A stretch of 64,000 nucleotides of DNA from Cryptomeria japonica (GCF_030272615.1 NC_081413.1:20098285-20162284); one strand, 5' to 3'; shown: positions 1-10,313, numbered from the stretch's first letter. Numbers and translations: made by a program. The notes: a model not told the origin generated them from the sequence alone.

Positions 1-547
1 TTGTCATAAATTGTCATAATTGACAATCAATCAATTTTGACATAGAATGTGTCATAATTTGTCATCAAATTGTCAATCAATTAAATTGTGCATGGAAAGT
101 GCATAATTTGTCATAATTGACATATTGATTTGCAATTTCCATTTGAATTGCATCATGCCAATTTTGTCATTTATCCAATTTCTCTATAAATTGGATAATT
201 TTCTTCAATCAATACCCCTTGAATCTTGATGCTTCATGAATCTCGAATTTTTACCGAACTTTCGTTTCTAGTACTCTTGAGCCTTTTTTCTTTCAATTGT
301 GTGAGCACTTGTAGGTGAGATCCACAAAACTATTGAAGAGGAAAGAACAACAATGGAGCCGCATGGAAGGAGTATTCAATCTTGAATCTGGTTTTGCATA
401 ATGTTTTCTTTTGAATGCTTCATTTTCATACCTCTATTGAATGAGCTTGAGGATTAGGTTCATTTCAATGAGTATTTCTTTGATTGAGCTATCATGTTTA
501 ACGTTTTGATTGATCTACTTATCTTGTGATGATTCCTAATTTCTACG
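1..547 (+). mobile_element. Truncated LTR, leftmost copy of the element 1 family
   Basis: This stretch matches positions 1582-2128 of the next LTR with no net length change, so it is the 3' part of a third LTR copy whose beginning lies outside the window. It stops five bases before the expected LTR end and joins directly to 3' internal sequence, so the primer site and the whole coding interior of this copy are gone. At several variable sites it agrees with the rightmost LTR rather than the middle one. Confidence 0.85.
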
Positions 548-735
548 TCAGTCTTGGCAGTCCATTTGATCCTATCATTTTCTATCATTCTTATCGATCA
601 ATTGCCTCTTTTCCGCATGTTTCCGGCCAATTCCTCGAGGGGGCATGCATATGTCATTATCGTTGTCTGGGGCATTTTTTGCTATTGTTCTTTGAAACAA
701 CGCTCAAAATCGCATTGTCTCAAAGAGGGGCAAAA
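548..735 (+). mobile_element. Residual 3' internal end of a deleted retroelement copy
   Basis: This segment aligns with 10160-10328, the last part of the element 1 interior, including the purine-rich tract just before the LTR. It sits between the truncated LTR and the complete middle LTR. It is what remains of an interior removed by a large deletion. The join at 547/548 shows at most one base of shared sequence, which favours end joining over homologous recombination. A small local difference (extra bases around 555-568) separates it from the intact copy. Confidence 0.8.
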
Positions 736-2133
736 TGTAGACACCCAAAAATGGTCAACGCTTGCGGAATCATACTTTAACATTTGCGCATTGCCTCATT
801 TTAGGTTTTTGCGTCGCATTAACATTTCTCCTATTTCACGCACTTGGTCGTTATCATTTGCAAACATCGAGTCATTCTTCTATATTCTTCAATCATCTCG
901 TCCTCGAATTTGGTCTTGGCAATAACATTATCTAGTCATGATTCTGATCGATTTTACTCTGTCACATCAATATGCGCATTCATTTGTCATCATTTTGGAC
1001 ATCGTCAATCCTAATTAGGGTTTTGTCCTCTTTTCAATCTTGTCATCTTGCAATCCATTTTATTGCCGATCCTTGTCCTCTTGTCGATGTTGTCATTTTG
1101 CGATCATTTCGCTATCAATCATTATCTGTCTCAATTGTGTCAATTTGGATCAAATCATGTCAATTGGCGTATTTCTCAATCAAATCATTTATCGCATTGG
1201 TCATTTATCAATTCAAAGTCATGACGTTAATTATCTTTAATCAAGGCCTAATTGTCATTTTCGCATTTCTAATTCGTCTTCTAGGGTTTTATGATTTAAT
1301 CATTTAACCTAATGTGTCATTTCTTCCTCTAGGATTACTAAATTATTTATTAATCCTAAGTTTTCTCATTACAATTAAATATTCATTTAATTGGCTAATT
1401 ATTCCTCTTTGTGAGTGAATTAATTAATAAATGAAAAATTATTGATTAATTCACTAAATTCCTAATTTTCATCAATTTTCTAATTCTTAATTTTCATCAA
1501 TTTCAATTTCCTATTTTCTTAATTTCTAATTCCTTTTCCCTCCTATTTCATCTCCTAATTCTATGGGAGTGACATTTCAATTTGTCATAAATTGTCATAA
1601 TTGACAATCAATCAATTTTGACATAGAATGTGTCATAATTTGTCATCAAATTGTCAATCAATTAAATTGTGCATGGAAAGTGCATAATTTGTCATAATTG
1701 ACATCTTGATTTGCAATTTCCATTTGAATTGCATCATGCCAATTTTGTCAGTTATCCAATTTCTCTATAAATTGGATAATTTTCTTCAATCAATACTCCT
1801 TGAATCTTGATGCTTCATGAATCTCGAATTTTTACCGAACTTTCGTTTCTAGTACTCTTGAGCCTTTTTGCTTTCAATTGTGTGAGCACTTGTAGGTGAG
1901 ATCCACAAAACTATTGAAGAGGAAAGAACAACAATGGAGCCGCATGGAAGGAGTATTCAATCTTGAATCTGGTTTTGCATAATGTTTTCTTTTGAATGCT
2001 TCATTTTCATACCTCTATTGAATGAGCTTGAGGATTAGGTTCATTTCAATGAGTATTTCTTTGATTGAGCTATCATGTTTAACGTTTTGATTAATCTACT
2101 TATCTTGTGATGATTCCTAATTTCTACGCTACA
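736..2133 (+). repeat. Element 1 5' LTR (shared with the deleted upstream copy)
   Basis: Begins TGTAGACACC and ends CTACA, 1398 bp. It acts as the 3' LTR of the deleted left copy and the 5' LTR of element 1. Against the right LTR its first ~280 bp carry about 30 differences, whereas the remaining ~1.1 kb carry about ten. The 1580-1720 stretch is dense in short TTGTCATAA/TTGACAA units. Confidence 0.85.
1766..1771 (+). promoter_or_regulatory. TATA box in the element 1 5' LTR
   Basis: TATAAA lies about 365 bp before the LTR end, inside the half best conserved between copies. The same box is at 11359-11364 in the right LTR and at 185-190 in the truncated LTR. It is the likely promoter of the sense transcript. 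Confidence 0.55.
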
Positions 2134-2138
2134 TTAAC

Positions 2139-2156
2139 TGGTGAACCCGACGTGAA
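2139..2156 (+). promoter_or_regulatory. Primer-binding-like site, element 1
   Basis: TGGTGAACCCGACGTGAA follows the LTR end after five bases. The same position in element 2 reads TGGTGGACCCGATGTGAAC. The TGG start fits pairing with a tRNA 3' CCA. I could not assign the tRNA by eye. Confidence 0.6.
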
Positions 2157-2256
2157 TACTAACCTTCTAACCATCTTACTGTGTTTTGGAGTGCTTCTAA
2201 GTTGATTTGCAGTTCAAAAACTCAAAAACAGAGCCGTGCAGTGCATTCTGGACACA

Positions 2257-2375
2257 TCCTGCGCCTGTGTGAAGCATTCTGCGCCTGTGTTGAAGCATCT
2301 TGCGCTTGTGTTTAAAACTTCTGCGCTTGTGTTTGACATCCTGCGCTTGTGTCCTAACTTCTGCGCCTGTGTGAA
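2257..2375 (+). repeat. Short tandem array TGCGCYTGTGT in the element 1 leader
   Basis: Six copies of a core TGCGC(C/T)TGTGT at roughly 20-bp spacing, about 115 bp after the primer site. Element 2 has an array built on a different GCGC core at the equivalent place. Confidence 0.75.
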
Positions 2376-4404
2376 GTCCAGAACAGAGGTGAAAAATGCA
2401 GTTTTTACTTGAAAAATTTTATATGTTTTAGTAAATTGCAATTTTGAGGGTCTTCGGTGCATTTTTGGACAAATATGGTGTAAACATGATGAGACATCAT
2501 TGATGTTTCTGAAATTTGGTTCTAGATTATTTGAATACCTTTCGAACGCATCAAACGGTTTGTAATTTGGAGCTAGGATGAGAAAGTTATGCCTTCTCAA
2601 AGTGGACTGAAATTGTAATCTGGTTTTCATAAATCAGATCATCTGTGCTTTGGATTTTGGTACTAATTATTTGTGCAGGATCTTGGTATATGCATGACAA
2701 AGACTACAAATCAAACTACTAACATGTGTTATGCAGAATCGATGGTCAAAGACATTAAATCAAACCTCTAACTTGTGTTTTGCAGGTTGCCTTGGAGAAA
2801 CAACCAAATTGTGTGTTTGAGATTTTTAATTAGGCACTTAGTGATTTATAAATAGGAGGAAATGAACCCTTGTTTGCTTTGTTTGTTAAGTATGACATTG
2901 GAGTAGGAGAGTATGCTCTCATCCTTCAAAGGGTGATCAGAAATCCAGATCTTCAATACCATGCTTGTGTTGTTGATTGTTTGTTTCCATTAGAGGGCCT
3001 GCCTTCCCGACCACTTTGCTTTAGCAAGCGAGTGATAATCGTGAGAAGGGGACGACCCAAAGTGAGTACGGCTAGAATTCCTTGGCATTCTAACTCACTA
3101 TAAAAAAATACCTGATGGGCGAAAGCTTTGAAGGAAGTGTTACGTGGGAATTGCAGTTACTTGGGAAGTGATGACCCTTGGACTCTTTCTCATATCAACA
3201 TCTAAGTAGGGCCTCTTGGTCTAAATCGCGCTTGCGCGACTACATTTGTTTGGTATCTTGATGGGCTTAATGTCTCAATCATGCTTGCATGACATCAAGG
3301 AGTAACGCTTAACAGAAACCCTTACTAAACACCTTGTTTTTAGAGGCCAAAAACCCTTCTAGTTGCTTGAGAAGGACAAGTTCAGATACTTGGAAGAGAT
3401 ACTAAGTTCGCCATGGGGAGATTTCCATGGGGACTGATGCTTGGCTGCCCTGAGAAGTGAGTGTCGTGGAGGGGAGCCCGTGGGGTCAAGCATCTATGTA
3501 TTCTCCTTGAATCTCATAATGAGTCTACCTCTCAAGTACCTAATGTCTTTGCCTACCATAAGAAATGTGGAAATGAGCATGATTGTCTTGAGTCTAAGTT
3601 GTGACATCTTGTATTCTTTGATTGTCAAAAGTTGAATACCATTTCAAGAACAAAACAAATTGATCTAACAAAAGATTAAACACAAGAGACATTCATCCAA
3701 CAAAAATTCAACAAGATTCAAAGATCATCTTCCTAAAACATGGTTGTCAAACATTTGTCAGAATCTTGTCTCAACATTCATGTCACTTACATTTAGGTTC
3801 ATCCTAGGTTTGCATTTTGTAAGATCATTGCCAAGGTTAGGTTTCACCTAAGTCATACTCCTTTGCATATCAATAAGGGTCATCCATTTGCATGTGTCCT
3901 CTTACATTAAAGTCATACCATTGTCATACATTTGCATTTGCATATCCCAAGTCTCTTCATTAAGCCTAAGTCATTGTCATATCGTATTAAGATCATTTGC
4001 ATATTAATTGTCCTTTTGCATATAGTGTCAAACCTAGGTCTTGTCATACTTGAGCAATCCAAATCTTTGATAAACCCTAAGTCATTGTTAAGAAGTCTAG
4101 ACCTCATCAAGCCTTTTTGTCCTTTTGTCATCAATATCATTTCGTCAAACCTAGCTTAGTATCCAAGCATATAGGGGAGACATTGTCATCTTGTCCTTTG
4201 TGCATTAAGTCCTTTTGTCCTTTGAGGTCTAGATATCATTCCAATTTCCTAAAGGTCTCTTTTAGATTTGCATTCATAAGTTTGTCAAAATCTTGAAAAA
4301 CAACCAAAAACATAGATTGCATTTTCATTTATTTAGTTTGCATTTAGTTGCATATCATATATTATCCTTGAAAAATTCCAAAAATATTGCATTTGCATAG
4401 TGAC
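2376..4404 (+). other. Element 1 leader without a recognised gene
   Basis: About 2 kb between the leader array and the large ORF. It contains a ~45-bp imperfect tandem duplication near 2697-2785 (both copies end in TGTGTT-TGCAG) and GC-richer sequence around 2990-3500. Small ORFs here have no recognisable motif. The long non-coding leader fits Tat-group elements. Confidence 0.5.
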
Positions 4405-7368
4405 ATGTCTATTGAAACAAGGTTCCAAGCACCAATGATGCAACAAAGTTTGACATATCAACCGACAATGCAATCAAATTTTAATCCAAGGCAATCACAA
4501 TTCTATCCAACCCAACAACAAAGCAACATTGGTCAAACTTATCATGATGATTTAAATGTCCAAATACAGAAACTAGAGGAGAAACTAGCTCAAGAAAAGG
4601 AGATATTGGAGCAAAAAGTGATAAACAGTGAGAAGATAAGATCTCAAATGTCCAAAATGTTTCAAAAATTTCCAGGTCAAAATCCAAATTTTGAGCCAAT
4701 TAATGTAAGATCTCTTCTTGAACGATCAGACATACCAGCTCTCCTCTCCCAAATAGAGATGATGAAACAATTACAAGAAAGGAGACAACATCAATTTCAA
4801 CATTATGTGCCTCCACAACAAGAACAAGAAGGTGTTTACTATCAATCATATTTTCAACCATCACAACCAATGACACAACCAATTGTTCAACATATGCAAC
4901 CAACACAACCAATGGTTCAATTTCAACAATATGTCCAACCAACTATACAATGTCAACAAATGGTTCAACCAATGGTGGAATATCAATGTCAACAACCACA
5001 ATCACCAATTCAAAAACAAAACTTGCAACATGCACCAAGCCGAATTTTGAACATGTCAAACCAAAATGATCAACATCTAGTTCAATATCAGAAAATGACA
5101 TCAAATCAAAAACAAGTTCAAGTTCAATCAACATATCAATGTCAACAACTGCCACAAACCATTCAAAAACAAAGGTTGCAACACACACCAACCCAAGTTT
5201 CAAACATGTCAAACCAATCTGATCAACATCAAGTCCAATATCAAAACATGACATCAAATCAAAAACAAGTTCAAATTCCAAGTCGTTGGTCAAAACCTAA
5301 AAAGAAGGGTGGCCTTATTGCAATGCTCTTAAGGAAACGACTAAGTGAGTCTTTTGAGGAAGATAAAGATAATACACTTATGTCTAGCAATGCCTCATCC
5401 CCCCGCAAGAAAATTGACTCTCTAGTGGCATCTATCCCTACACCTTTAAAAGTTTCACAAGAACCTTCCATATTGTCCTCATTAAACAATACACCCAAGG
5501 CTGCAATTATCCAAGAGCTATCCATAATTGATTGCCAAGATAATCCAATTCATGATGCACATCCTTGCCATGTTTCAGAGATACAAGACCCAATGCCACC
5601 ATGCACTTTATTGTCGTTACCTATTTTAGAGGACCCCATTCGAAGTCCCTCTTCCTCATGTTCAAGCATTGATTCCTTGTCAGGATCCATCACGAATGTT
5701 CAAAGTGCATCCCCTTCATGCCAAATCATTGATCCCTTGTCAGAATCCCCCATGCATATCCAAAGTCCAACCCCATGTCAAGAGGATAATTTAGAGCACG
5801 AAGAAATGAGTCCTAAAGTAAATCAAGATCAAGATCCTAAAACCTTATCATCCCATCCAATTGTTGACCAGGACCCCATGTTCCTAGACACTCACAATGA
5901 TTCCCCTATTCTTGTCCATCCTATCCAGAGTCCTATTGATACTCCATTCCTTGAGCAAGATCAAGATATCCCAGTTCATCCAATCCCAAACGATCCCATT
6001 CCATTTCATGAACACGATATCCTTTCAAATCCCATTGAAAATCAAGATATTCCTCCCATCCTTTCCGATGATCCCATTAAAAGTCAAGAGCAAAGCACCT
6101 TTAAAGAAGATTCCAATGATTTTCCTCCTTGTCAAGATCAAATCATTCCTTCAGATCCTCCACAAGATCCTTTTGTTCTGCCATCTCCTTGTCCTAATCC
6201 CCCATATACACTCCAAGATCGCATTTCTTTTGATGAACCCATTATTTCTCCCATTCCATCTCTTGAAGAGCCTGTCATTGAACCATGTCCACTACATGAT
6301 CCTAATCCCCCTCATGATCCTGATACCCCTCATGATTCTAACGTGTCAGTGCAAGATGTTCATGAACCCCCTACATGCATAATGGGTTCTTCCACTTTGG
6401 TGCAATCCGATCCACTTCAAGATCTCATTATTTCTCATAATGGACTCACATCTTCTTCCCAAAGAAAAGAGTATCCTATTAGTCAAAATATTGATAAAGG
6501 CAAAGGGGTAGATCTCCATAAGCAAGAACCCCTTCATATTAAAGAGTATACTAATGGTCATGGCTACAAAGCTCACACTCAAGGCATTGGTATCCCTTCA
6601 AAGTCAAAATCCAAATGTCCACCTTCCCCATCATCGCTTCCATCCATTCTAGGTCCCTATATCCCTCCATCTCCTATGCAACATCAGCAAAGGTACACAT
6701 CTTGGAGAACCTTCCATCCATCCCACAGGCCTCCATATCATTCCCATCCACACCAACATTCATTCCCTCCTCCAAGCAATTTGGATGCCAAGCATAAAAG
6801 TCATAAGTCTAGCAATCCACATGTATTCAAGGATCAGCATGTCCAATATAATCGACATGTCAAAACAAAGAACAATATGATCTATAAAGAAAAAAATATA
6901 TCCAAAAGGCCACAAAGGCCCATAGAGCAAAATAAAGCAAAGTCAAAATATATATGGGTTCCTAAATCCCTTGTGCAAGCAATGCACTCTAAGGAACCAC
7001 AAAAGCATGAAAAATCAAAAACCATGTGGATCCCTAAGCGGCTCCTTGAAGCACAAAAGCCGAAAGAAAAATCCAACTTGGCATCCAAAATTGCTATTCC
7101 TCCATCCAAACATTCCAAGTCTATTTCTCCATCACCTCCTTCATCAATTTTGGGCCCTTACGTCCCAAAATCCCACGCTATTCCTCCATCAAAATCTCAA
7201 TATCCAACAACCACTTTTCCTCCATCAGTCCATCACCCCTCAAGGTGTGTGCCAATGTCGATCTTGCCTTCATTTCCATCCACTCAAGCCCAATTCTTCC
7301 AATACCCTATCCATTATCCAATGCATATTTTCCATCCTTCCATCCCTTTGATCCAATCCTTTGTGTAA
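4405..7368 (+). CDS. Large Gln/Pro-rich retroelement ORF of unknown function
   Basis: An uninterrupted ORF of about 987 codons. I take the ATG at 4405; an upstream in-frame TTG at 4387 is a less likely start. The N-terminal ~150 residues are Gln-rich with a probable coiled coil (residues ~55-85, heptad-like Leu/Ile with Glu/Lys). A ~60-residue unit containing NMSNQ, DQH and MTSNQKQVQ is then repeated twice. A basic patch (KPKKKGG) follows, then a long acidic Pro/Asp/Ser region. The basic C-terminal third has duplicated motifs: WVPK/WIPK near 6954 and 7027, and SSILGPYVP-type near 6640 and 7143. There is no zinc knuckle, protease or polymerase motif. It occupies the gag position, so a gag-like structural role is possible but not shown. 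Full integrity is notable beside the stop-ridden gag-pol of element 2. Confidence 0.7.
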   Translation: MSIETRFQAPMMQQSLTYQPTMQSNFNPRQSQFYPTQQQSNIGQTYHDDLNVQIQKLEEKLAQEKEILEQKVINSEKIRSQMSKMFQKFPGQNPNFEPINVRSLLERSDIPALLSQIEMMKQLQERRQHQFQHYVPPQQEQEGVYYQSYFQPSQPMTQPIVQHMQPTQPMVQFQQYVQPTIQCQQMVQPMVEYQCQQPQSPIQKQNLQHAPSRILNMSNQNDQHLVQYQKMTSNQKQVQVQSTYQCQQLPQTIQKQRLQHTPTQVSNMSNQSDQHQVQYQNMTSNQKQVQIPSRWSKPKKKGGLIAMLLRKRLSESFEEDKDNTLMSSNASSPRKKIDSLVASIPTPLKVSQEPSILSSLNNTPKAAIIQELSIIDCQDNPIHDAHPCHVSEIQDPMPPCTLLSLPILEDPIRSPSSSCSSIDSLSGSITNVQSASPSCQIIDPLSESPMHIQSPTPCQEDNLEHEEMSPKVNQDQDPKTLSSHPIVDQDPMFLDTHNDSPILVHPIQSPIDTPFLEQDQDIPVHPIPNDPIPFHEHDILSNPIENQDIPPILSDDPIKSQEQSTFKEDSNDFPPCQDQIIPSDPPQDPFVLPSPCPNPPYTLQDRISFDEPIISPIPSLEEPVIEPCPLHDPNPPHDPDTPHDSNVSVQDVHEPPTCIMGSSTLVQSDPLQDLIISHNGLTSSSQRKEYPISQNIDKGKGVDLHKQEPLHIKEYTNGHGYKAHTQGIGIPSKSKSKCPPSPSSLPSILGPYIPPSPMQHQQRYTSWRTFHPSHRPPYHSHPHQHSFPPPSNLDAKHKSHKSSNPHVFKDQHVQYNRHVKTKNNMIYKEKNISKRPQRPIEQNKAKSKYIWVPKSLVQAMHSKEPQKHEKSKTMWIPKRLLEAQKPKEKSNLASKIAIPPSKHSKSISPSPPSSILGPYVPKSHAIPPSKSQYPTTTFPPSVHHPSRCVPMSILPSFPSTQAQFFQYPIHYPMHIFHPSIPLIQSFV

Positions 7369-8395
7369 ATCCTGGCCTTAGTGTCATCTCATTTTCCATG
7401 TCCTTATCCTACCAACGTCTTTGAGCATAATTTTAAAGGTCATGGTCCATTCTTTTCAAGGCTACTATCCCAATAAAAAGATGCTTGAGTCCTTCTTCCA
7501 TCCCCTATCATGTGTCCATCTCCTATTGAAAAAGTCAAAAAAAAAAAAAAAAAAAGTAAAAAAAGAAAAAGAAGAAAAAAGTCAAGAAAAAATAATTCGT
7601 CCATTGGTGAAAACCTGGCAAACGGGCGCTTTGGGCAAGTACCATGATGAAAACCTGGCAAACAGGCGTCATGCGTAATTTATGAACTTCTTGCACATCA
7701 CACTTGGGGGCAAGTTTTATCCTATCATATCCTTTTGTCCCTCATTGTTCCATTATCCTATCGAACCCCTGTCATTACCCTTCATATCCTATTGTCCCTC
7801 ATGTCCAGTTTCCCTTTCCACCTTTGATCTTGACAAGGCTGACGATCTTCATGAGCATCATGCATCTTGTTTGCAGCTTTTAGTCTATCATAGCTTTTGG
7901 TCATTTATCCATTTGCTTATTATAACCTTTCATCCATATTCCCTACCTTATTGCAACTTTCTACCACTATCACGTATACTATCCCGACCTTCAGTCCATG
8001 TCCCTTATCCATTCTTGGTCTTGCTTATCCTATCCATATCTTATCACTATCCATACACTCTTTTTCATTCCTTGATCTTGATCTGACATAAGGATGCAAA
8101 AATTTAAACATGGTTTTCAAAATCCTCTTGACATGTCCCTCATGCCATGTCACTGCTTTACATTGTCATATCCAGTCTCTTGTCCCATCACGCAATAGCT
8201 CTTGGAAATTGCATCTGCGTTGTCTCCATAATAAAAGGCCTTTGTCTTCCCTCTATCCACCATCATTTCAGCAAGCCTATTTATTCACCTGTCATATTCC
8301 TTGCCTTGCTAGACACTGGGGGCAAAGTCATTAAAAACAAAAAATCTCAAAAACATTTTAAAAAGTCCAAAAAAAAATTCCAAAAAATTGAATAA
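7369..8395 (+). other. Element 1 region after the ORF, non-coding
   Basis: Contains an A-rich run near 7538-7590, a block conserved with element 2 (7629-7679) and two CTTGGGGGCAA/CTGGGGGCAA motifs (near 7705 and 8318). Element 2 has the same type of motif near 50990. Short ORFs here are low in complexity and not credible genes. Confidence 0.5.
7629..7679 (+). other. Conserved non-coding block downstream of the last sense ORF
   Basis: About 50 bp with the core GAAAACCTGGCAAACAGGCG. It matches 50789-50839 in element 2 at roughly 45 of 51 positions, although surrounding sequence is unalignable by eye. A second partial copy of its core lies just upstream (7608-7628). Confidence 0.7.
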
Positions 8396-8690
8396 TGTCC
8401 TGAAAAAATTCCAAAAAAATTGAAAAATGTCCTGAAAAAACTCCATAAAAATTGAATAATGTCCTGAAAAAATCCATAAAAATCCAAAAATGTCCTGAAA
8501 AAAGTCATAAAAATCGAATAATGTCCTGAAAAAAATCATAAAAATTTAATAATGTCCTGAAAAAATCCAAAAAAATCAAATAATGTCCTGAAAAAATCCA
8601 AAAAAATCGGAAAATGTCCTGAAATAAGATTATAAAAAATTGAAAAATGTCCTGAAAAAAGTCAAAAAATCAAATAAAGTCCTGAAAAGA
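8396..8690 (+). repeat. 31-32-bp tandem array with TGTCCTGAAAAAA core
   Basis: Ten units, with the core starting at 8396, 8428, 8460, 8491, 8522, 8553, 8584, 8615, 8648 and 8679. Units differ in the A-rich linker (TCCATAAAAATTGAATAA-like). The same core appears once in element 2 at about 50707. Phe-rich minus-strand ORFs over this array are artefacts. Confidence 0.85.
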
Positions 8691-9887
8691 ATGAACACAA
8701 AAAAATTGTAAAACACCCGAAAAACAAAAACACGCATTTTGCAATAAAGTATTCCCTTTGTGCATTGACAGCTCACTGAGTATACATTCAACGATTCGCA
8801 ATCAAACACTGTGCTTTAATGAAATCATGCTTTAACCAGATGAACTTTTTCAACTCAAACCAAACATTCAAACTGATCCAAATTGTCTTATCAATCGAAT
8901 ATCCTCATTAAAAATCATTTGTCCTTGTCACATTATCATGGGTCTTATACAGGGTGTGGTATACTCGAAACCAGACTGTGTCCTGTCTTAGACAGGGTAC
9001 CGCATTTTCCTGAAACCAGACAGCATGATCATCCTATCAGCACGTTCAACTTTTGACAATAAAGATCAAGATGTTTGTTTGATTTGCTTGAATTTGTGAG
9101 TCTTATCTTCTTATTGATTTATCTTTGGCTTCGATCATGTTCCTATGTTGCTCGATGAGGTCACTGAGTGATTTAGAGTGACCGGGATGGCTCATGATCC
9201 TTTTCTTTTTTGATTGTGATTGTCGTTTGTTTATGTTGTGTCTGTCTTATGCAAATTGGGTTGCATTTCAGCTCTGGCCTTCAATGCCATGATGCTACGC
9301 ATCCATTTTGCTAAATAAAAATAAAGGTTCTCACCTACAAAGTGCATTACTGAAAGCAAAATTTTCATCATCTCTAACTGTCTTCTATCTCATTTCTTCT
9401 TACTAACATTTCTTCCATCCGGTCGGATAGTCAGTTCGGTCTAGTGCTCCGATATCCAAGCACATATGCTGCATCCTGCATCCATTTGGTTAGTACAATT
9501 CCATCACACATATTACATCAAGCATTTTATCCATTTCATTTCATAAATCCATAAAAAATACATAAAAATACATCCATACATGTTCATACAAAGTGCATAA
9601 GTCATTCATACATGCAAAAAAACATAAGTCATAACACATTGCATTCATCATGTCGATGCATATCATATCACATATCATAATAATATCGGAGTACAAAATC
9701 GGACTATCTGTCCTAAGTATGACCCGCAGGCTGACTACAAAATGTCAAACTATATAATGTCCATTGTCTGTCATACGGAGCACGTGCCTCTGTCACTGGG
9801 TGCTTCCTTTGTCCTCCTCATCCCCGCAATGTCCCGCAAACGCGTCAAATTCATGAAATTCAACACATGGGTTTTCGAGATACATAC
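8691..9887 (+). other. Element 1 3' internal region without a recognised gene
   Basis: About 1.2 kb. Includes ACAGGGT-containing repeats at 8940-9030 and AT-rich sequence at 9500-9700. On the minus strand this would be the intron downstream of the antisense exon. I looked for a PMD-like exon and saw none. Confidence 0.5.
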
Positions 9888-9965
9888 CGCTGCTCCTGCG
9901 TCGTCCGATCGTCTGAATGTGCATACATGTTCTCCGAGGTGATCTGCCCTTGGAATGTTCGCCAT
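9888..9965 (-). CDS. Antisense first exon in element 1 (PMD-unit exon 1 homologue)
   Basis: The minus-strand ATG at 9965 opens a 26-codon stretch ending in phase 0 at 9888. The donor GTATGT (9887-9882) follows directly. The predicted residues share the pattern M-IP---H...R-DD-G with exon 1 of the antisense gene of element 2 (55870-55944, 25 codons, phase 0). A TATA box lies about 85 bp upstream of the ATG. This looks like a genuine start exon conserved between two otherwise diverged elements. The exon it should join to was not found, so the unit is truncated, or its downstream exon is unrecognised or lost. Confidence 0.55.
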
Positions 9966-10044
9966 CTCTCTGCAAGTGTTCTTGTCCAGAGCAACAAATT
10001 CTCCTCTTTGGCTAGTCAAAATGAGTCATTTTCACCCTCTTGGT

Positions 10045-10054
10045 CCCATTTATA
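10045..10054 (-). promoter_or_regulatory. Antisense TATA box, element 1
   Basis: Minus-strand TATAAATGGG, about 275 bp inside the 3' LTR boundary and ~85 bp before the antisense ATG. Element 2 has the same decamer at 56029-56038 with similar spacing. TTTCACCC nearby is also shared. Confidence 0.6.
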
Positions 10055-10313
10055 GCTCTTTGTCATTGCATAGATGGACGTGCGTCTTCTCCATCTTATG
10101 TTGGTCGCGGTCTTGTGCACATTAAATTGCTTGTCTGTCATGCATCCGATCTCCGATTGTCAGTCTGTTCGATCCTATCATTTTTATCGATCAATTGCCC
10201 TCTTTTCCGCATGTTTTCGGCCAATTCCTCGAGGGGGCATGCATATGTCATTATTATTGTCTGGGGAATTTTCATTATCATTCTTTGAAACAACGCTTAA
10301 AATCGCATTGTCT

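Noticed and set aside
4481-5525. Minus-strand ORFs of 72-116 codons
   Set aside because: They are shadows of the Gln-rich ORF: the CAA-rich sense strand reads as Leu/Val-rich on the other strand.
8309-8539. Phe-rich minus-strand ORF, and the idea of a CRISPR-like array
   Set aside because: It is a plain A-rich tandem repeat with no distinct spacers, in a plant retroelement. The ORF only reflects the repeat.
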